Source of the DNA: Silene latifolia
Taxonomy: Eukaryota > Streptophyta > Magnoliopsida > Caryophyllales > Caryophyllaceae
DNA: 64,000 nt
Direction of reading: 5' to 3'
Assembly: GCF_048544455.1 (NCBI RefSeq)
Contig: NC_133537.1
Coordinates: 13,205,541 to 13,269,540, forward strand
Made by a program: the position numbers and the translations under genes. Each line of letters opens with the position of its first letter. The stretch's first letter is position 1. Below, piece after piece: positions 27,387-39,630 of this stretch. The notes under the pieces were generated by a model, which saw only the letters and a program-made list of their open reading frames with translations, did not search any database and was not told the DNA's origin.

Positions 27387-27863
27387 ATTTGCCCCCAGCG
27401 TAGTCTATGCCGTGGTATGGGCTCCGATGTATGCTGAGTGTATATTCTGTGCAAGTGAAAATTTTCTGCCCCGGCTTACTTCTGTACAGGCCGTACCGTA
27501 TCCCCCCTCCACATGGATGTGTAACGGACATCAAAATGTGGAAGAGAAGGTGCTGCTGGCCGGCGGACCCAAGGTTGAGAGTGCCGGTATATTTTTGATT
27601 GCCCCCGGCCGGTGCTGCCTAGCTTGGTTTAGTCGTGTTGCCGGCGGAGAATAGATACTTTAGGAGTTTTGCTGAGGAAGATGAATAGGCAAAGGGATAT
27701 GAAGGGGCGTGTTGAAGACGCTTGGTTACTGTTGCCTTGATTGACATTCAACTGTTGCGTCGATTGACATTCCGTGTACGCATGCCTGACATGTGTCCCT
27801 TCGTTGATTGGCTGATGCTTCATGGGCTGCGTTTTGATTGGTCCTCCTTTATGGGCCTTTGCC

Positions 27864-27871
27864 TATAAATA
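27864..27871 (+). promoter_or_regulatory. TATA box ahead of antisense accessory ORFs (element 2)
   Basis: TATAAATA about 190 bp before the ATG at 28059, in the position equivalent to 1698-1705 of element 1. The surrounding leader, with attgacattc twice and cttcatgggc, is also shared. Confidence 0.6.
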
Positions 27872-28058
27872 CCAGATCAATGAATGAAATTGGTTAATAA
27901 TTTCATTCATTCTAAAAAATTTTCTTCTTTCCAAAATTCCAAGTCTTTCCCTCTCTTCCGATCTTCAGAATTTTTACGTCGGCGTAGCACTTTTCTTCAA
28001 GGTAAACTTAAAAAAACCTTTTCAACTTTTTGTTTTGTTTAAGTAATTGTTGTGAACC

Positions 28059-30507
28059 ATGTCTTCTACTGATGCCGGTCCCAGTACCCGTGCGCCGGGG
28101 GGTTCCCCGTCGCGTTTTGATGAGGAGGAGGCGGTAGCCGCAATTCCGTTAAGGTCGAGGGGCCCTAGGTCTCCTTCTCCTGAAGTTGACCATAGAGTTC
28201 TGGAGCAGTGGGAAGATGATGTTGATGATGAGGAAAGGAATCCTCGGGGTGCGGAGAGGGCGAGTCTTGCATCATTACGATGTCCGTACCATCGGCCCCA
28301 ATCGTGCTTGGACCGATGGGCTCGCCCACGTTGCTCGCTCGAATTTTTCAAGAGCACTTCTTTTTTGGCAAGGGGTACAACATTGTCATCCCTGGAGAGG
28401 GCCAGGCCGTCTGTTGCCCTCCCCCAGGTCACATCGGCGTATATATGAGGCACTTGGAGTATGGTCTCCGGTTTCCTCTCAATATGTACGTCTCTTCCAT
28501 AATTCAAAGCGATGAACGTTGCGGCGGGCGCACTTCACCCTTTGGCCGTTAGGACTATAGTCGGCTTCGTGTGGCTGTGTCGCTGTGGGGGTGATCCCAA
28601 CGGTAAACTTATTCCGCCGAATTCATTTTCTTCGAATGAATGTTCAAGGTGGCCGGGGTGGTATAGCGCCCGACCGAGCCAGGCTATCTCACCGTGCCTA
28701 AGCTCACCTCTTGCAAGGGCTGGAAGGAACGGTGGGTGTATGTCGAGGTCCCAGATGATTATCCGTTGCCTCGGTCTTTTGAGCACCACGTTAACTTGCG
28801 GTGCGAGAGCAAAGGGGAGCGTGAGAAGATGATCCCCAAGGGCAAGAATAAGATGGACGCTGGGAATGTCTATCTTAATGAGGACGAGAAGCAGGCACTG
28901 AAGCTTTTCGAGGTCGATGATGATGGGGCGCCGAAGGTTTGGTTGCCCCCGACGCAAGTCATCTTGATGGACGAGCCGCTTTGCTATGTCGGCCTCATAC
29001 CGGCCCTAGCACAGGGTGAGTGGGGTCGGTGTGAGGCCCATTTCTGCTTTAATGTTCTTCGTTGTTTGTTTCTTGACATGTCCCTATGTCTAAGTTTTAC
29101 TTTGTGTCTTTTACAGAGCACTTTGGTCCCGAACTGTCTGAGCAACTCCTCGAGAAGATGGGGCTGGACAAAGACGGAAACGTTAAGGAGAAGAATCCGA
29201 AGGTCGATGTGCATGACCGCCGTCCGTCGCCTACTGACCTCTTGAAGGGCTTGGATGAGACGGCGGCTCAGGCCAAGGTAGCTGCGCCGTGCCTCGCCGG
29301 TCCGAAAAGCCAAGTCACGGCGGCGACGGTGTCAACCTGCCCGCCTCAACCGAGGTGGAGGTCGTTGACATTGTCGATGGAGAGGATTCCGATGCTGAGG
29401 GATCTCCGCTTAGGCGTAAGAGGAAAAGATCTACCCATGCCACCGATGCTTCTGCCTCCGACGCTCATGTTAATGCCAGCGCCGAGGAAATGGGTCAATC
29501 GGCCAAGAAGAGCAAGCCCTCCGGTACAGGTCTAACTTGCGGCTCAGATTTAGCCGGCTCATTAGATATACCTGATGACCGGCTCTCTGGTATGTCCATG
29601 AACGTTGACGTGGACTCTTTGGTTGAATTTTTTGTAGATCAACCGGCGCAGTCTGTCCCAATTACTGAGCGGCGAGTTGAGAAGAGGCCTATGCAGACGG
29701 CGGGAAAAATGCCGACCAGACTCGCGCCGATATCCAACGACCGCTCATAGCGGAGGGTACAAAGCCGAGCAAGAAGGTTGGGATTTGGTCCGAATCGGTC
29801 GGCTCTCGTATTAGGGAGCAAGAAAAGGCTTTGGCCGAGACGGGACCGTTGATAGAGCAAACGAGGCTCGATGTTGTTGCCGCAAAGGGGTGGCCGGAAA
29901 GGCTAAGCATGACCTCCTTGCCGCACAAGCGCGGGTCGAGGAAATTGAGAAGCTATTTGTCGGCCGAGAAGGCCAAGGTAGAGGCCGCCGATTCCCGCCG
30001 CCGCCAAGTGAAGGAGGAACGGGACAGTACAAGGGCGGCTTCGACGTTGTTGTCGCCCAAAGGAGGAGGAGTCGAAAAGGGCGTATCGGCTCCAAGTCGT
30101 AGTCGCATAGGGAGACTAGTGCTATCCTTGCCCAAAGGGAGAAGGATATTGAGACACTTCAAAACACGATTCTCCCACGCATGTGTGCTCGGATAGGGAC
30201 CGACCGAAGAAGCTTTCAGGAGGTGGTAGATGAGGTCTATCCGGATGGCTCCTTTCTGTGGACAAAATTTGACGAGCTGTTCGATGATAGGCTCGAAGCT
30301 AAAGAGAAGGCTGCGGCGGATAAGGCTGCCGAGGATGCCAGGGCCAAGAAGGAGGAGGAGGCGACCGCTGCAACGGCGGCCCTTGCAGAGAAGACGAGGG
30401 CGGCCAGGGAGGATGCTGAGGCTGCTAAGAAAGCTGCGGCGGATAAGGCAGCTGAGGATGCTAAGGCTGCCAAGAAAGCTGAGGATGCTAAGGCTGCCCA
30501 GGCATAG
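28059..30507 (+). mobile_element. Antisense accessory ORF region of element 2
   Basis: The counterpart of 1867-4373. It starts MSSTDAGPSTRAPGGSPSR and contains the GHIGVYMRHLEYGLRFPLN segment of the gypsy-type transposase_28-like domain (PF04195). It ends in an Ala/Lys/Glu-rich coiled coil (about 30181-30507) with repeats of the form KKAAADKAAEDAK. A GT...AG-bounded spacer lies at 29016-29116. A TATA box precedes it at 27864-27871. The region is broken in several places. The function is unknown. Confidence 0.65.
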
Positions 30508-30819
30508 GGAGACGGGCGGTCGTCACCAGGCTCACCCGGCGTCTCGGATAGCTTCAGCTATTCGGGGGCCAATTATTAAGCCTTTTCTCCCTGCCATCCT
30601 TTTGGCGCTTCAAAGAACCAGTCCGAAACCTTTTGCTTTACTTTTCCTTGTATTTTTGTAAGACCTTGGTAGGTAGAGTCTTGGCTTATCCCAAAGGGGA
30701 CGGCCGTCGTCTGTACTTCTCCTTCTTGTGACTTCGTTATTTTTTCCTTAATGAGATTTTGCTTGCTTTGCCTCTGGGTTGGCCGAGGCCTTTTGATTTA
30801 TTCCTTCACTTGTCTTCTT

Positions 30820-31177
30820 GCGTTAATTAATTGAGCGCTTTTCGTTTTTACCTTTGGCTTTAGCCGAGGCAGTTTAGAATGCGTATCTCAACTGTGTTTA
30901 ACGTCTTTAAACTCGGTCTTAATTTGCCGAGGGCAGTCGCGTTAATTAATTGAGCGCTTTTTCGTTTTTACCTTCGGCTTGGCCGAGGCAGTTAGAATGC
31001 GTATCTCAACTGTGTTTAACGTCTTTAAACTCGGTCTTAATTTGCCGAGGGCAGTCGCGTTAATTAATTGAGCGCTTTTTCGTTTTTACCTTCGGCTTGG
31101 CCGAGGCAGTTAGAATGCGTATCTCAACTGTGTTTAACGTCTTTAAACTCGGTCTTAATTTGCCGAGGGCAGTCGCG
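30820..31177. repeat. Tandem repeat, ~118-bp unit, in element 2
   Basis: Three copies start with gcgttaattaattgagcg at 30820, 30939 and 31057. Each continues through cggcttggccgaggcag and ends aatttgccgagggcagtc. Element 1 has a single, diverged copy of this unit start at about 4617 and has amplified a different unit instead. Confidence 0.92.
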
Positions 31178-34100
31178 TTTCACTCGTCTCTTCCCGGCCA
31201 ATTACCGGGGCAACGGAGTTTACGTTTTGACCGCCGCTGAACATATGTTAGCGTATCGGCTCGTCCCCCCGTCACTCCCGTTAAAGGCCGGGATGATCGG
31301 TGATCGAGGTTTTGGCGCTGTCTGCTGTGTACATATGTTTTGTATGCCTTCTGATTGGGGTGGATTAACACTTTGATGAAAAACTTGGATGACTCCTCAT
31401 TGGATATGAATATGCATTGGGGTGCCAACAATTGTTTTGGGCAACTCCGCTGTTATACAAAGTATTTTCTGAGATTATCGGTGTTCCAATGGCTCATCAA
31501 AGGTATATCTCCCATGTCCGTCAGCCGGTATGTACCCGGCCTCATTTCTTCAACTACCTTGTAGGGACCCTCCCAGTTGGCCGTCAACTTGCCATGGATG
31601 TTTCCTTTGTTGGTGGCGGCTGACTTCCTTAGGACCAGATCTCCTACTTTTAAGTCCCTTTTGTGGACTCTTCGGTTGTAGGCCCTTTTCATTCGGCTCT
31701 GATATACTGCTAAGTTGAGGCGTGCCGTATCTCGGCTTTCTTCGACCAGGTCCAGGGAGGTTCTTAGGCCTTCCTCGTTTTCATCTGGGTTAAAAGTGGC
31801 CGTTCTGAATGTTGGCACCGTTGCTTCAATCGGCAGGATCGCTTCGGACCGTAGACTAGGTGAAAAGGATCGCACCCGTTGCTTCTTTCTCCGTGGTCCG
31901 GAGGGACCATAGTACGCCGGGTAGCTCATCGGCCCATCTTCCTTCGAGGTCTTCAACTGTCTTCTTCAAGCCGCGTTGAGGATCGTTTTATTGGCCGCCT
32001 CCGCCCGTCGTTGCTCGGGGTGGCGGGAGACGGAGGAGTACGCAAATTTGATGCCGAGTTCTTCCAACCAGCTCATTATTGTGTCACTCCAAAATTCTCG
32101 GCCATGGTCGAACACCATGACTTGGGGTAACCCAAAACGAGTTATGACATTTTCCCAGATCACCTTTCTTACGGCCGCCGCAGTTTGGTTTTGCAGCATC
32201 GCACACGGCCTCAACCCATTTGGTGAAGTAGTCGACGGCGACTATTAGGAACTTTCTTCCTCCGGATGCCGTTGGGAATGGCCCTAGTAGATCCATTCCC
32301 CACTGTGCAAAGGGAAGGGGATTAAGCACGGTTGCAGTCCCGGAAGGTGCGTGTATCACCGGAGCGTGCATCCGATACCGTTGCATTTTTCGGTTTTGTT
32401 TCGGAATCCTCAAGCATGGTGGGCTGAAGTAGCCGGCTCGGAGAGCTTTGTGGGCTAGTGTTCTTGCCCCCATGTGATGACCACAGATGCCTTCGTGTAT
32501 TTTCACAAGATTAGCTCGCATCGGTTGGACCGACACACTTCAGAGTGGCCTTGTCACGGACCTCCCGTATAACTCTCCTTCAAATACCAAGTACCTTGTC
32601 TGCGATCCTCTTTATCTTTTGTGAGAGATTGCGGTCCTCCCAGTAACTCATTTGTCAGTTTAAACCTCTTTATCGGACTCATCCATGTCGTCTCAGCTTC
32701 CACGTCGCACACCATGCCGATGGTTTCGTCAATGCTTTTAGCGTTCCTGATGTCCACTAGCACGGTACGGCTGATATTCTTTATGGTTGAACTGGCCAGC
32801 TTTGAGAGAGCGTCGGCCCGGTTGTTCTCAGACCTGGGGATGTGTCGCATTTTGAATGACTTCAATTTTGAGGTCTCGGCTCTTACCTTTTCCAGGTATC
32901 TTACCATCCCATCGTCCGAGCCGACTCTCCTTCGTATTGGTTAGTCACCAAGAGAGAGTCTGTTTTCAAAATGATGTGTTCTGCCCCGGCGGCTCTGGCT
33001 AACTCAACTCCGGTTATCACTGCCTCATATTCGGATTCGTTGTTTGAGGTCGAGAAGGTAAACTTCAAAGCGTACTCGAACTCGTCCCCGTTTGGGCTGA
33101 TGATAAGGATGCCGCTCCGAGCCGTTCGTTTGTGGAGGATCCATCGGTATATACCTCCCACATGCCCGGGCACGATTCTTCCCGATACGTGCACTCGGCC
33201 AAGAAGTCTGCGCCGCCCCCTTTATCGAAGGCCTTGGTTTGTATTGAATGCCGAAGCCAGATAGCTCCACTGCCCATTTGATAAGTCTGCCTGATTGTTC
33301 GAATTTTTCCAGTGTTTTCTCCAACGGCTGGTCGGTTAAGACCGTCATGGGATGTGCGTCGAAGTAGGGTTTCAACTTCCTTGCGGCAACAACCACGGCA
33401 AAGGCCGCTTTTTCAATCGCCGGGTAGTTTCTCTCGGCGGGCAAATGATGTATGGCCGATAAAGTAGATTGGGTGTCTTCGCTTGTTCTCTTCTCTCGAC
33501 GATCACAAGATCGACCGTGGCCGAGGTAATCGCTAAGTATAGATATAGCGTTTCCCCCCGTCGGTCCGGACAGTGGTCTGGAGAGTTTGTAGATGGGCTT
33601 TCGGTTGTTTGAAAGCCGTGCTTTGTTCTTCCCCCAAAGAAAAGTCTTTATTCCCCTTCAACACTTTGAAGAAAGGGGTGCTTCTTGTCGGCCGACCGAG
33701 AGATAAAACGGGCAAGGGCCGCCATCCTTCCGGTCAAGATTATCATAACCTCCTTTCGATCCCTCGGCTCCGGCAGGTCGAGAATTGCTTGGACTTTCTC
33801 TGGATTGGCATCAATTCCCCTGGCGCTGACAAGCACACCGAGGAACTTACCTGCCCGGACACCGAAGTTGCACTTTGTCGGGTTAAGCTTCATCTTGTAT
33901 TTCCTTAGTGAACAAAATGTCTCGTGTAAATCGGCTAAGTGCTCGCCGTCGGACTTGCTCTTGACAATAGCATCGTCGACGTAGGCCTCAATGTTTCGCC
34001 CTTTTTGATTTTGGAATATTTTGTCCACCAGTCTTGTGTAAGTCGCGCCGGCATTTTTCAAACCAAACGGCATCATTTTGTACATGTAGGTGCCGTGTAT

Positions 34101-36404
34101 GGTGATGAATGCGCATTTAGGCATGTCTTCCTCTCGCCATGAATACCGATGGTATCCCGAAAAGGCGTCGATGTGCTCAAAGATTGTGTAGCCCGCCGTC
34201 GCGTCTATTAGGCTATCTATCCGAGGCAAGGGGTAGCAATCTTTCGGGCATGCTTTATTAAGTTGCGTAAAATCAACACACATCCTCCACCCCCCCGATG
34301 ACTTTTTAACCATTACAACATTAGCTAGCCATTCAGGGTACGTACAAGGGATGATAAAGCCTGCATCTAACAACTTATCAACCTCGGCCTTGATGGCATC
34401 TTCCTTCTCGGCCGAGGAGTTTCTCACCCTCCGCTTCACGGGCGAGCGCTGGGGAGTACGTTCACCTTGTGAACGATGACTTCTCGGCTTACACCGGGCA
34501 TCTCGGCGGCCTGAGTACGCAAAGACGTCTTTGTTTCTTCTCGGCAGGTCAGGAGATCGGCCCTGATTTTGGTTCCGGCCGACACCGACGGTCACGGTGC
34601 GCCCCGGATCAATCTCTATCTGTCTCGGTCTCGGCCCCTTCGACCATGGCGACGTGGTTGGTGCTCATCGGTTCGTCCTCCTGTCTTAAGGATGGGTTCT
34701 TCCCTTTTTCCTCTTTCTTTGCCACTTTGAAGGATTGCATGTTGCATCCTCTGGCCGATATTTGGACGTTGACCACCTCGTCTTTTTCGTTCTTTGAGAC
34801 GAGTTTATGAACCTCCCTGCGGTCCGAGACATACATCGTTGTCGTGGCCCGGATGGACATTACAAAGATCGACCTCACTCAGGGTGACACGACCGATGAG
34901 AACGTTGTATGCGGATGAGCCGTCGATGACCACGAACTCGGACATCACATTCTTGGCCGCGCTCGGACCGGGCCGAACATCACCGGTAACTTGATAGACC
35001 CTGTGGGGACCAAGCCCGCCCGGAGAAGTCGTACAATGGGTTGGTGCATGGGCTAAGGTCCGCAATTTTCGTGCCGAGCCCCGTAAAGCACTCCCGAACA
35101 TGATGTTCGTGTAAGCACCCGTGTCAATCGTGCATCTCATGACCAGGTGGTTGGCTATGTCTAAGTGGACTACGAGTGGGTCGCTATGTGGGGCGATGAT
35201 TCCTTCGTAGTCCTCCTTCCCAATAGTTATGTTCGGGATATTGGAAGCGCGGGGCCGTAGTGGGCACGGTTGACGGCCCGATACGATTCGTTGAGTGCCG
35301 CTTGTGCCCGTGAGCGGATCCGCCGTTCTCGTTTCCCCGGATGACAACATGAATTGTTCCTATCCGTTGAAAGACGGATTTTTTATCCGAGCCACCGGTG
35401 TTAGTCTTTTGGCCTCCGGCGACGTATTTGCCGAGGCTCCCTTTTCGGATCAGCTCCTCAATGGCATTCTTCAAATGCCGGCAATGCGTTGGTTAAATGA
35501 CCGGTGTGGCCGTGGTACTCACAAAGACAGGCTCGTGTCACCGTCCCCCTAGGTTTGGGGGCCTTTCCCACTCTCGCCCTCGTTTCGCTCGGGAGAAGAC
35601 CTCGGCGGCCGATACGACCGGGGGTGTGATCTTTGTACTTCTTATGGTAGTACGGACCGAACTCCCCGGCGTCCGCCGGGTTTCGCTTCGGGCGGGCCTG
35701 TCGGTCCGCGACCTATTATTGTCACGGCGCCCTTCATCCGGCTTGTCCTCCCGGTGGCTCTTTCTTTCGAGTGCCGGCCTCGCCGTGGCCTACCCATATT
35801 TTGTGATAGTCTTCGACCTTAATGGCCTGGTCGGCCAATTTCCTGGCGGACTCAAGGCTCGTGCCACCGCACTTGATGAGCTCGTTTTCAAGTCCCCTCC
35901 GGGGAGGCCTTTCATCGCGAAGGCCGCTAGTTCATTGTTCGGCTCCCTAATCTGGCCGAACCCCGGCATCGAACCTCTTCACATAGCTTCGGAGTGACTC
36001 GCCTCCCTCCTCGCTCGATGGTCGGGAGATCCGATGTCTCGACGGCTCTCCTTTATTGGTGGAGTACTGGGCCAAAACGCGTCTCTTAGGTCGGAATAGA
36101 GTATACCGACCCATCGGGTAGCCCCTTGTACCGCCTTTGCGCCATTCCAACCAAGGTCGTTGGGAAAACTCGGCACTGCACTCGTCAGGTTGCTCCCACA
36201 CCGACATGTGAGACTCGAAAGCCTCGGCATGATCGGTTGGGTCGCCCTCTCCTTTGTATGATATAGACGGTAGCTTTAGCTTTGGCGGCACCGGGGTCTC
36301 TAGGACGTAGGCACTGAGGGGCTGTCTGACCACGTGTCTAATGACACGCGGCGATCGGCTCCTCGCATCCCTAGTCCGACCCCTCTCCCCGTGGCGGGAA
36401 GGGC

Positions 36405-36490
36405 TTCTTCTCCGACTCTGGTGAGTCGGACTCCTTCTTCGACTCTGGTGAGTCGGACTCCTTCTCCGACTCTGGTGAGTCGAACTCCTT
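36405..36490 (-). repeat. Direct repeats encoding SR-rich gag segment (element 2)
   Basis: Three or so copies of a unit containing cgactctggtgagtcg. On the minus strand they encode SPTHQSRRR repeats inside gag. Element 1 has about two and a half such copies at 10255-10320. Confidence 0.75.
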
Positions 36491-36954
36491 TCGCTCGTCT
36501 GGGGCATGCCTCGTGGGTGTCGCGGCGACATCGTCCCTCCGCGAGTGCGGGAAGGGCTTAGTTCTACCACCGACACTCGGGCTCCCCGGCGTCTTGGTAG
36601 GCTCGGCCTCTCTTAGTGCTTCGTTCGGGTTTCTGAGTCACCTTTTGGGCCCTAGCTTCTCGGACGGGTCCCGCCGCTCTTATCGGTGTGACAAGAGTGT
36701 GAGCCGGCGCAAGACCGACAATCGTGTCCAGGAGTCGTCGCCTTTGCCGCATCAACCACACGTCCCATGACGGTGACTGGTCGGCGGGCAGCGGCGATCT
36801 CGGCATTATTGGCATCCCGAACTCCGGTTGAATTATCCCATTTGGTGGAGGGTTGCACAATTCATTGTGGACGGTATCACCTGGGTGGAGGGGCTCTTCG
36901 GTTACGAACACCTCTTGTTCTTTTGACATCTTCTTAGCTTTTTTGGGTGGGTTT

Positions 36955-36994
<40 letters not shown>
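36955..36994. repeat. Long T homopolymer tract
   Basis: A nearly pure run of about 40 T, in the leader between PBS and gag of element 2 (an A run in element orientation). Element 1 has a shorter T-rich run in the matching place (about 10773-10800). Confidence 0.85.
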
Positions 36995-36997
<3 letters not shown>

Positions 36998-37024
36998 GGG
37001 AATGACTAGCTTCTAGTATCTATC

Positions 37025-37042
37025 TCCCCACAGACGGCGCCA
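37025..37042 (-). other. Primer binding site, tRNA-Asp type (element 2)
   Basis: The same 18 bases as in element 1, TGGCGCCGTCTGTGGGGA on the minus strand, two bases inside the 5' LTR. The match to tRNA-Asp is nine bases at the 3' terminus plus five further in. Confidence 0.75.
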
Positions 37043-37044
37043 AT

Positions 37045-37642
37045 TGTTCCGGGTATGAATTCAAGGTGTTTGTTTACCACGCTAGCTTTGTCGAATAATG
37101 CCTCTTCTAGCCTTGACTGCTCTCCTCGGCCTCTCCTGCAACAATGAGCAAACTGAGGGCTTGGCTTTGTGCCAAGCGTACTCACTCCGACGCTCAAGTC
37201 AGTGAACTTACTGTGATTAAGTAGTATGTAGCTTGATTACGTGTATTGTAGAGAGATGAGAGAGATAATACCAATTTAAGTGGTTCTTAGGTTAGAATTC
37301 TGGATCCCCTTTCTCAATGAGGATTGAGGAGTATTTATAGACTTTCACCTTTTGTCACGTAGTGGCCAAGTGGGCCAAGTGGCAAAGCAGGTGGAAAGAT
37401 CGATCTACCCTCGGCCGAGGGACCTATGGCAGCCTGGGCGAGCCTGGTTGACTCCATGCCGAGGGTTCTTGGATATGAGTACGCGGTATGTTCCCCTGGC
37501 TGGTAGGTTGCCCATGCCGAGACCCGGGCCGGGCAGCCGAAAAGGTCGATCTACGGGATGTCTAAGTCATTGGCTTGCTGTGGACATCTTTGACCTCGTT
37601 CAATACGTTGACTTGGTCAGTGGTGCAGAATATGCCCCATCA
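37045..37642 (-). repeat. 5' LTR of Retand-like element 2
   Basis: Partner of 26790-27386. The TATA box is at 37332-37339 (minus) and the palindrome ccctcggccgaggg at 37408-37421. The target duplication aatta follows at 37643. Confidence 0.93.
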
Positions 37643-38868
37643 AATTATACTATATAGTTTTAAATCAATAGCACCGTGTGATGGACCCGATTGAGGGATC
37701 TCAATGCAAATATTATATAGTTTGGGTAAAAATTAAATTATATAAAAGCGATAATTTTCCTAAACATGGTTAATTTCCATAAAATAAAATAACTAATTAA
37801 GATGGTCAATTACCTTAAAATAAAATAATTAATTAAGATGGTCAATTTCAAGGAGACTAAAGGAAAGAAGATGTTTGGTAATTTTCCTAAATATTTATAG
37901 AAGACTAAAAGATGGTCAATTTCCTTAAAATAAAACAATTAATTAGCATAAATATGCACATTTATGGCATTAATTATTATCATCATAAAATTATATATTA
38001 AATTTAAAATCTATGAAATTTTATTAAACTTCATAGTTTATTAGATTTATATATATATTTTAATTATTTAACATATAAAAATATAATAAGTAGGTTATAA
38101 ATAATTCAAGTTAGATTCCATAATATATAATATTGCATAATTCTTTCGATTTGATTTAACGCATATATGTAATATATTTATATAAATATATAACCCTCTT
38201 AAAATTGCACGCCTAACTAATAAAAGTAATTTCGTCAGTAAATAAAAGAATTGTAGTAACATTATTGGATATAGTTATATGATAGTAATCACTCATTTGA
38301 ATAGTAAAATTAACAATATTATCAAGGAGATTAGTGAGAGGGGTAGAAACAACGGGAGTAGTGAAATAATCAATATTAATGCGGCAATAGTGAAAGTAAC
38401 AATAATTACGGCGAGAGTAGTGAAATTATCAATGTTAATGCAACAGTAGTGACAGTAACAATAATTACGGCGGGAGTAGTGAAATAACCAATGATTACGG
38501 GCAAGTAGTAAAATGTTATTACTATGTTTCATTAGTAAGAGTAAAATATTAATAGCGGAAGTAGTGAATTTGTCTCAAAATTTATTTCATCGTAATTTTA
38601 GGATATGTCATAGAAAAATATATTAATGATAAATTTATGGGTTATGCAACTTTAAGTAATTTTATTTAATGAAAAAAAAAATTTAATGATAGGTAGAGGT
38701 AGCCCGAGCGAAGCCGGGCACCAATACTAGTATATATAGTATTGATACACAAAAAAAAAAAATATTGACTTGACGGGTCTGCCTTAGCTTAACCTAATCC
38801 GAAACAAACTGACTCGTTTCCTAGCCCTACCCATAAGTTGCAAGGTTATGACATGTATATTAGCAAAC

Positions 38869-39064
38869 GATTGGTCTCCCTTGTGACGGGCTACCATTTG
38901 TGTCGGATATTTTGTGAGTTAAAATGGTAATAAAATGGGTTAGTGGAGAAAGGGGACCACATGAATAGTGTTGCTGAGAAAGAAAAAATGGATACTTTAT
39001 GAGGTAAAATGGTATCCGTCACTCAAGAGTGACGGATATGTGCCGTCACAAACAAGAATTTGTG
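38869..39064. mobile_element. Mutator-like MITE, 9-10-bp target duplication
   Basis: 196 bp flanked by ttagcaaac (38860-38868 and again within 39065-39074; ten bases match if the preceding a is included). The inner ends carry cttgtgacgg and its inverse ccgtcacaa. The interior has inverted aaaatggta phrases. No coding sequence. Confidence 0.65.
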
Positions 39065-39374
39065 ATTAGCAAACAACATGTGAAATATTTGAGTCTCACA
39101 ATTTTTTTATGAATTAAAGTTTTATAAGCGAATGAGGTTGTTGTCCATGGGACTGTTCACTGATGGTCATAATTTATTTGGTCCAGTACGCGGTCTGGTA
39201 TTTAGTTTAATTCGGTAAGATGGTTATGTATTATCCATTCTACATACGGTAATCACTAATTACTATCATCCACAATTTAATCATCCACGATTTTAAAACT
39301 AGCTTATTTACGGAGTATAAAGTTAACAAAGCAAACAAGTCCATCTACCTAACACAATCATACAAAATCAATTA

Positions 39375-39630
39375 CTTCCTCTCATCCAAACCAAAGGTAA
39401 CAGTTGCTTTATCACACTTGTCGAGTCACGTTTTGCAACGTGAATATCTTTAGTTACATGTTATTAAAAATTATAAAAATTTGATATTCTTATAGCATTC
39501 ATGGCGATAAATCAAACAAGATCTCACATGATTATATTTTGTCTTATAGAATAAGAATAATATCAAAGATTTCCTACGATCATAAATAGTACCAAAAAGC
39601 AAGTGTTACTTTTGGTTTGGATGGGAGAGT
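39375..39630. mobile_element. Stowaway-like MITE
   Basis: Ends cttcctctcatccaaaccaa and, inverted, ttggtttggatgggagag, with TA on both sides and matching agtgttac/gtaacag phrases next to the ends. About 256 bp, non-coding. Confidence 0.6.

Larger units (their letters stand above)
26790..37642 (-). mobile_element. Ty3/gypsy LTR retrotransposon, Tat lineage, Retand-like (element 2)
   Basis: A 10.85-kb minus-strand element with LTRs of about 597 bp (26790-27386 and 37045-37642) and the 5-bp duplication aatta (26785-26789, 37643-37647). Parts in element orientation: 5' LTR, tRNA-Asp-type PBS, gag with SR-rich repeats (about 36.9-35.5 kb), protease with DTGA (about 35.1 kb), reverse transcriptase (about 34.5-33.6 kb), RNase H (about 33.4-32.6 kb), integrase (about 32.5-31.45 kb), tandem repeat, antisense accessory ORFs (28059-30507) and 3' LTR. 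It is a different subfamily from element 1, with the same order. It is more decayed than element 1, with roughly ten or more breaks in gag-pol. The LTRs differ by a few percent by eye. Confidence 0.93.
26719..38731 (+). mobile_element. Helitron B, inverted relative to A and D, split by Retand-like element 2
   Basis: Plus strand: 5' TCAATACTATATATTAAATCC preceded by A at 26718. The 3' hairpin gcccgagcgaagccgggc is followed by caccaata and a terminal CTAGT at 38727-38731. Without the retrotransposon and one target duplication copy it is about 1.15 kb. It is inserted in the 5' tip of Helitron D, whose last bases resume at 38732. With A and D in the other orientation, it makes the flanks of element 2 a large imperfect palindrome. 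Confidence 0.8.
23793..38745 (-). mobile_element. Helitron D, oldest layer of the nest (non-autonomous, split three times)
   Basis: On the minus strand it starts TCAATACTATATAT at 38745. It ends at 23793 with a GC hairpin (gcccgggcatagc) a dozen bases before terminal CTAGT. Its own sequence, about 1.0 kb, is recovered in four pieces: 38745-38732, 26718-26281, 24802-24607 and 24155-23793. These pieces align in order with Helitron A, for example at the shared aattaataccataagtg and the repeated ctactcccg blocks. It holds a hAT-like MITE, Helitron A, and Helitron B with Retand-like element 2. No Rep/helicase coding sequence was seen. Confidence 0.75.
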
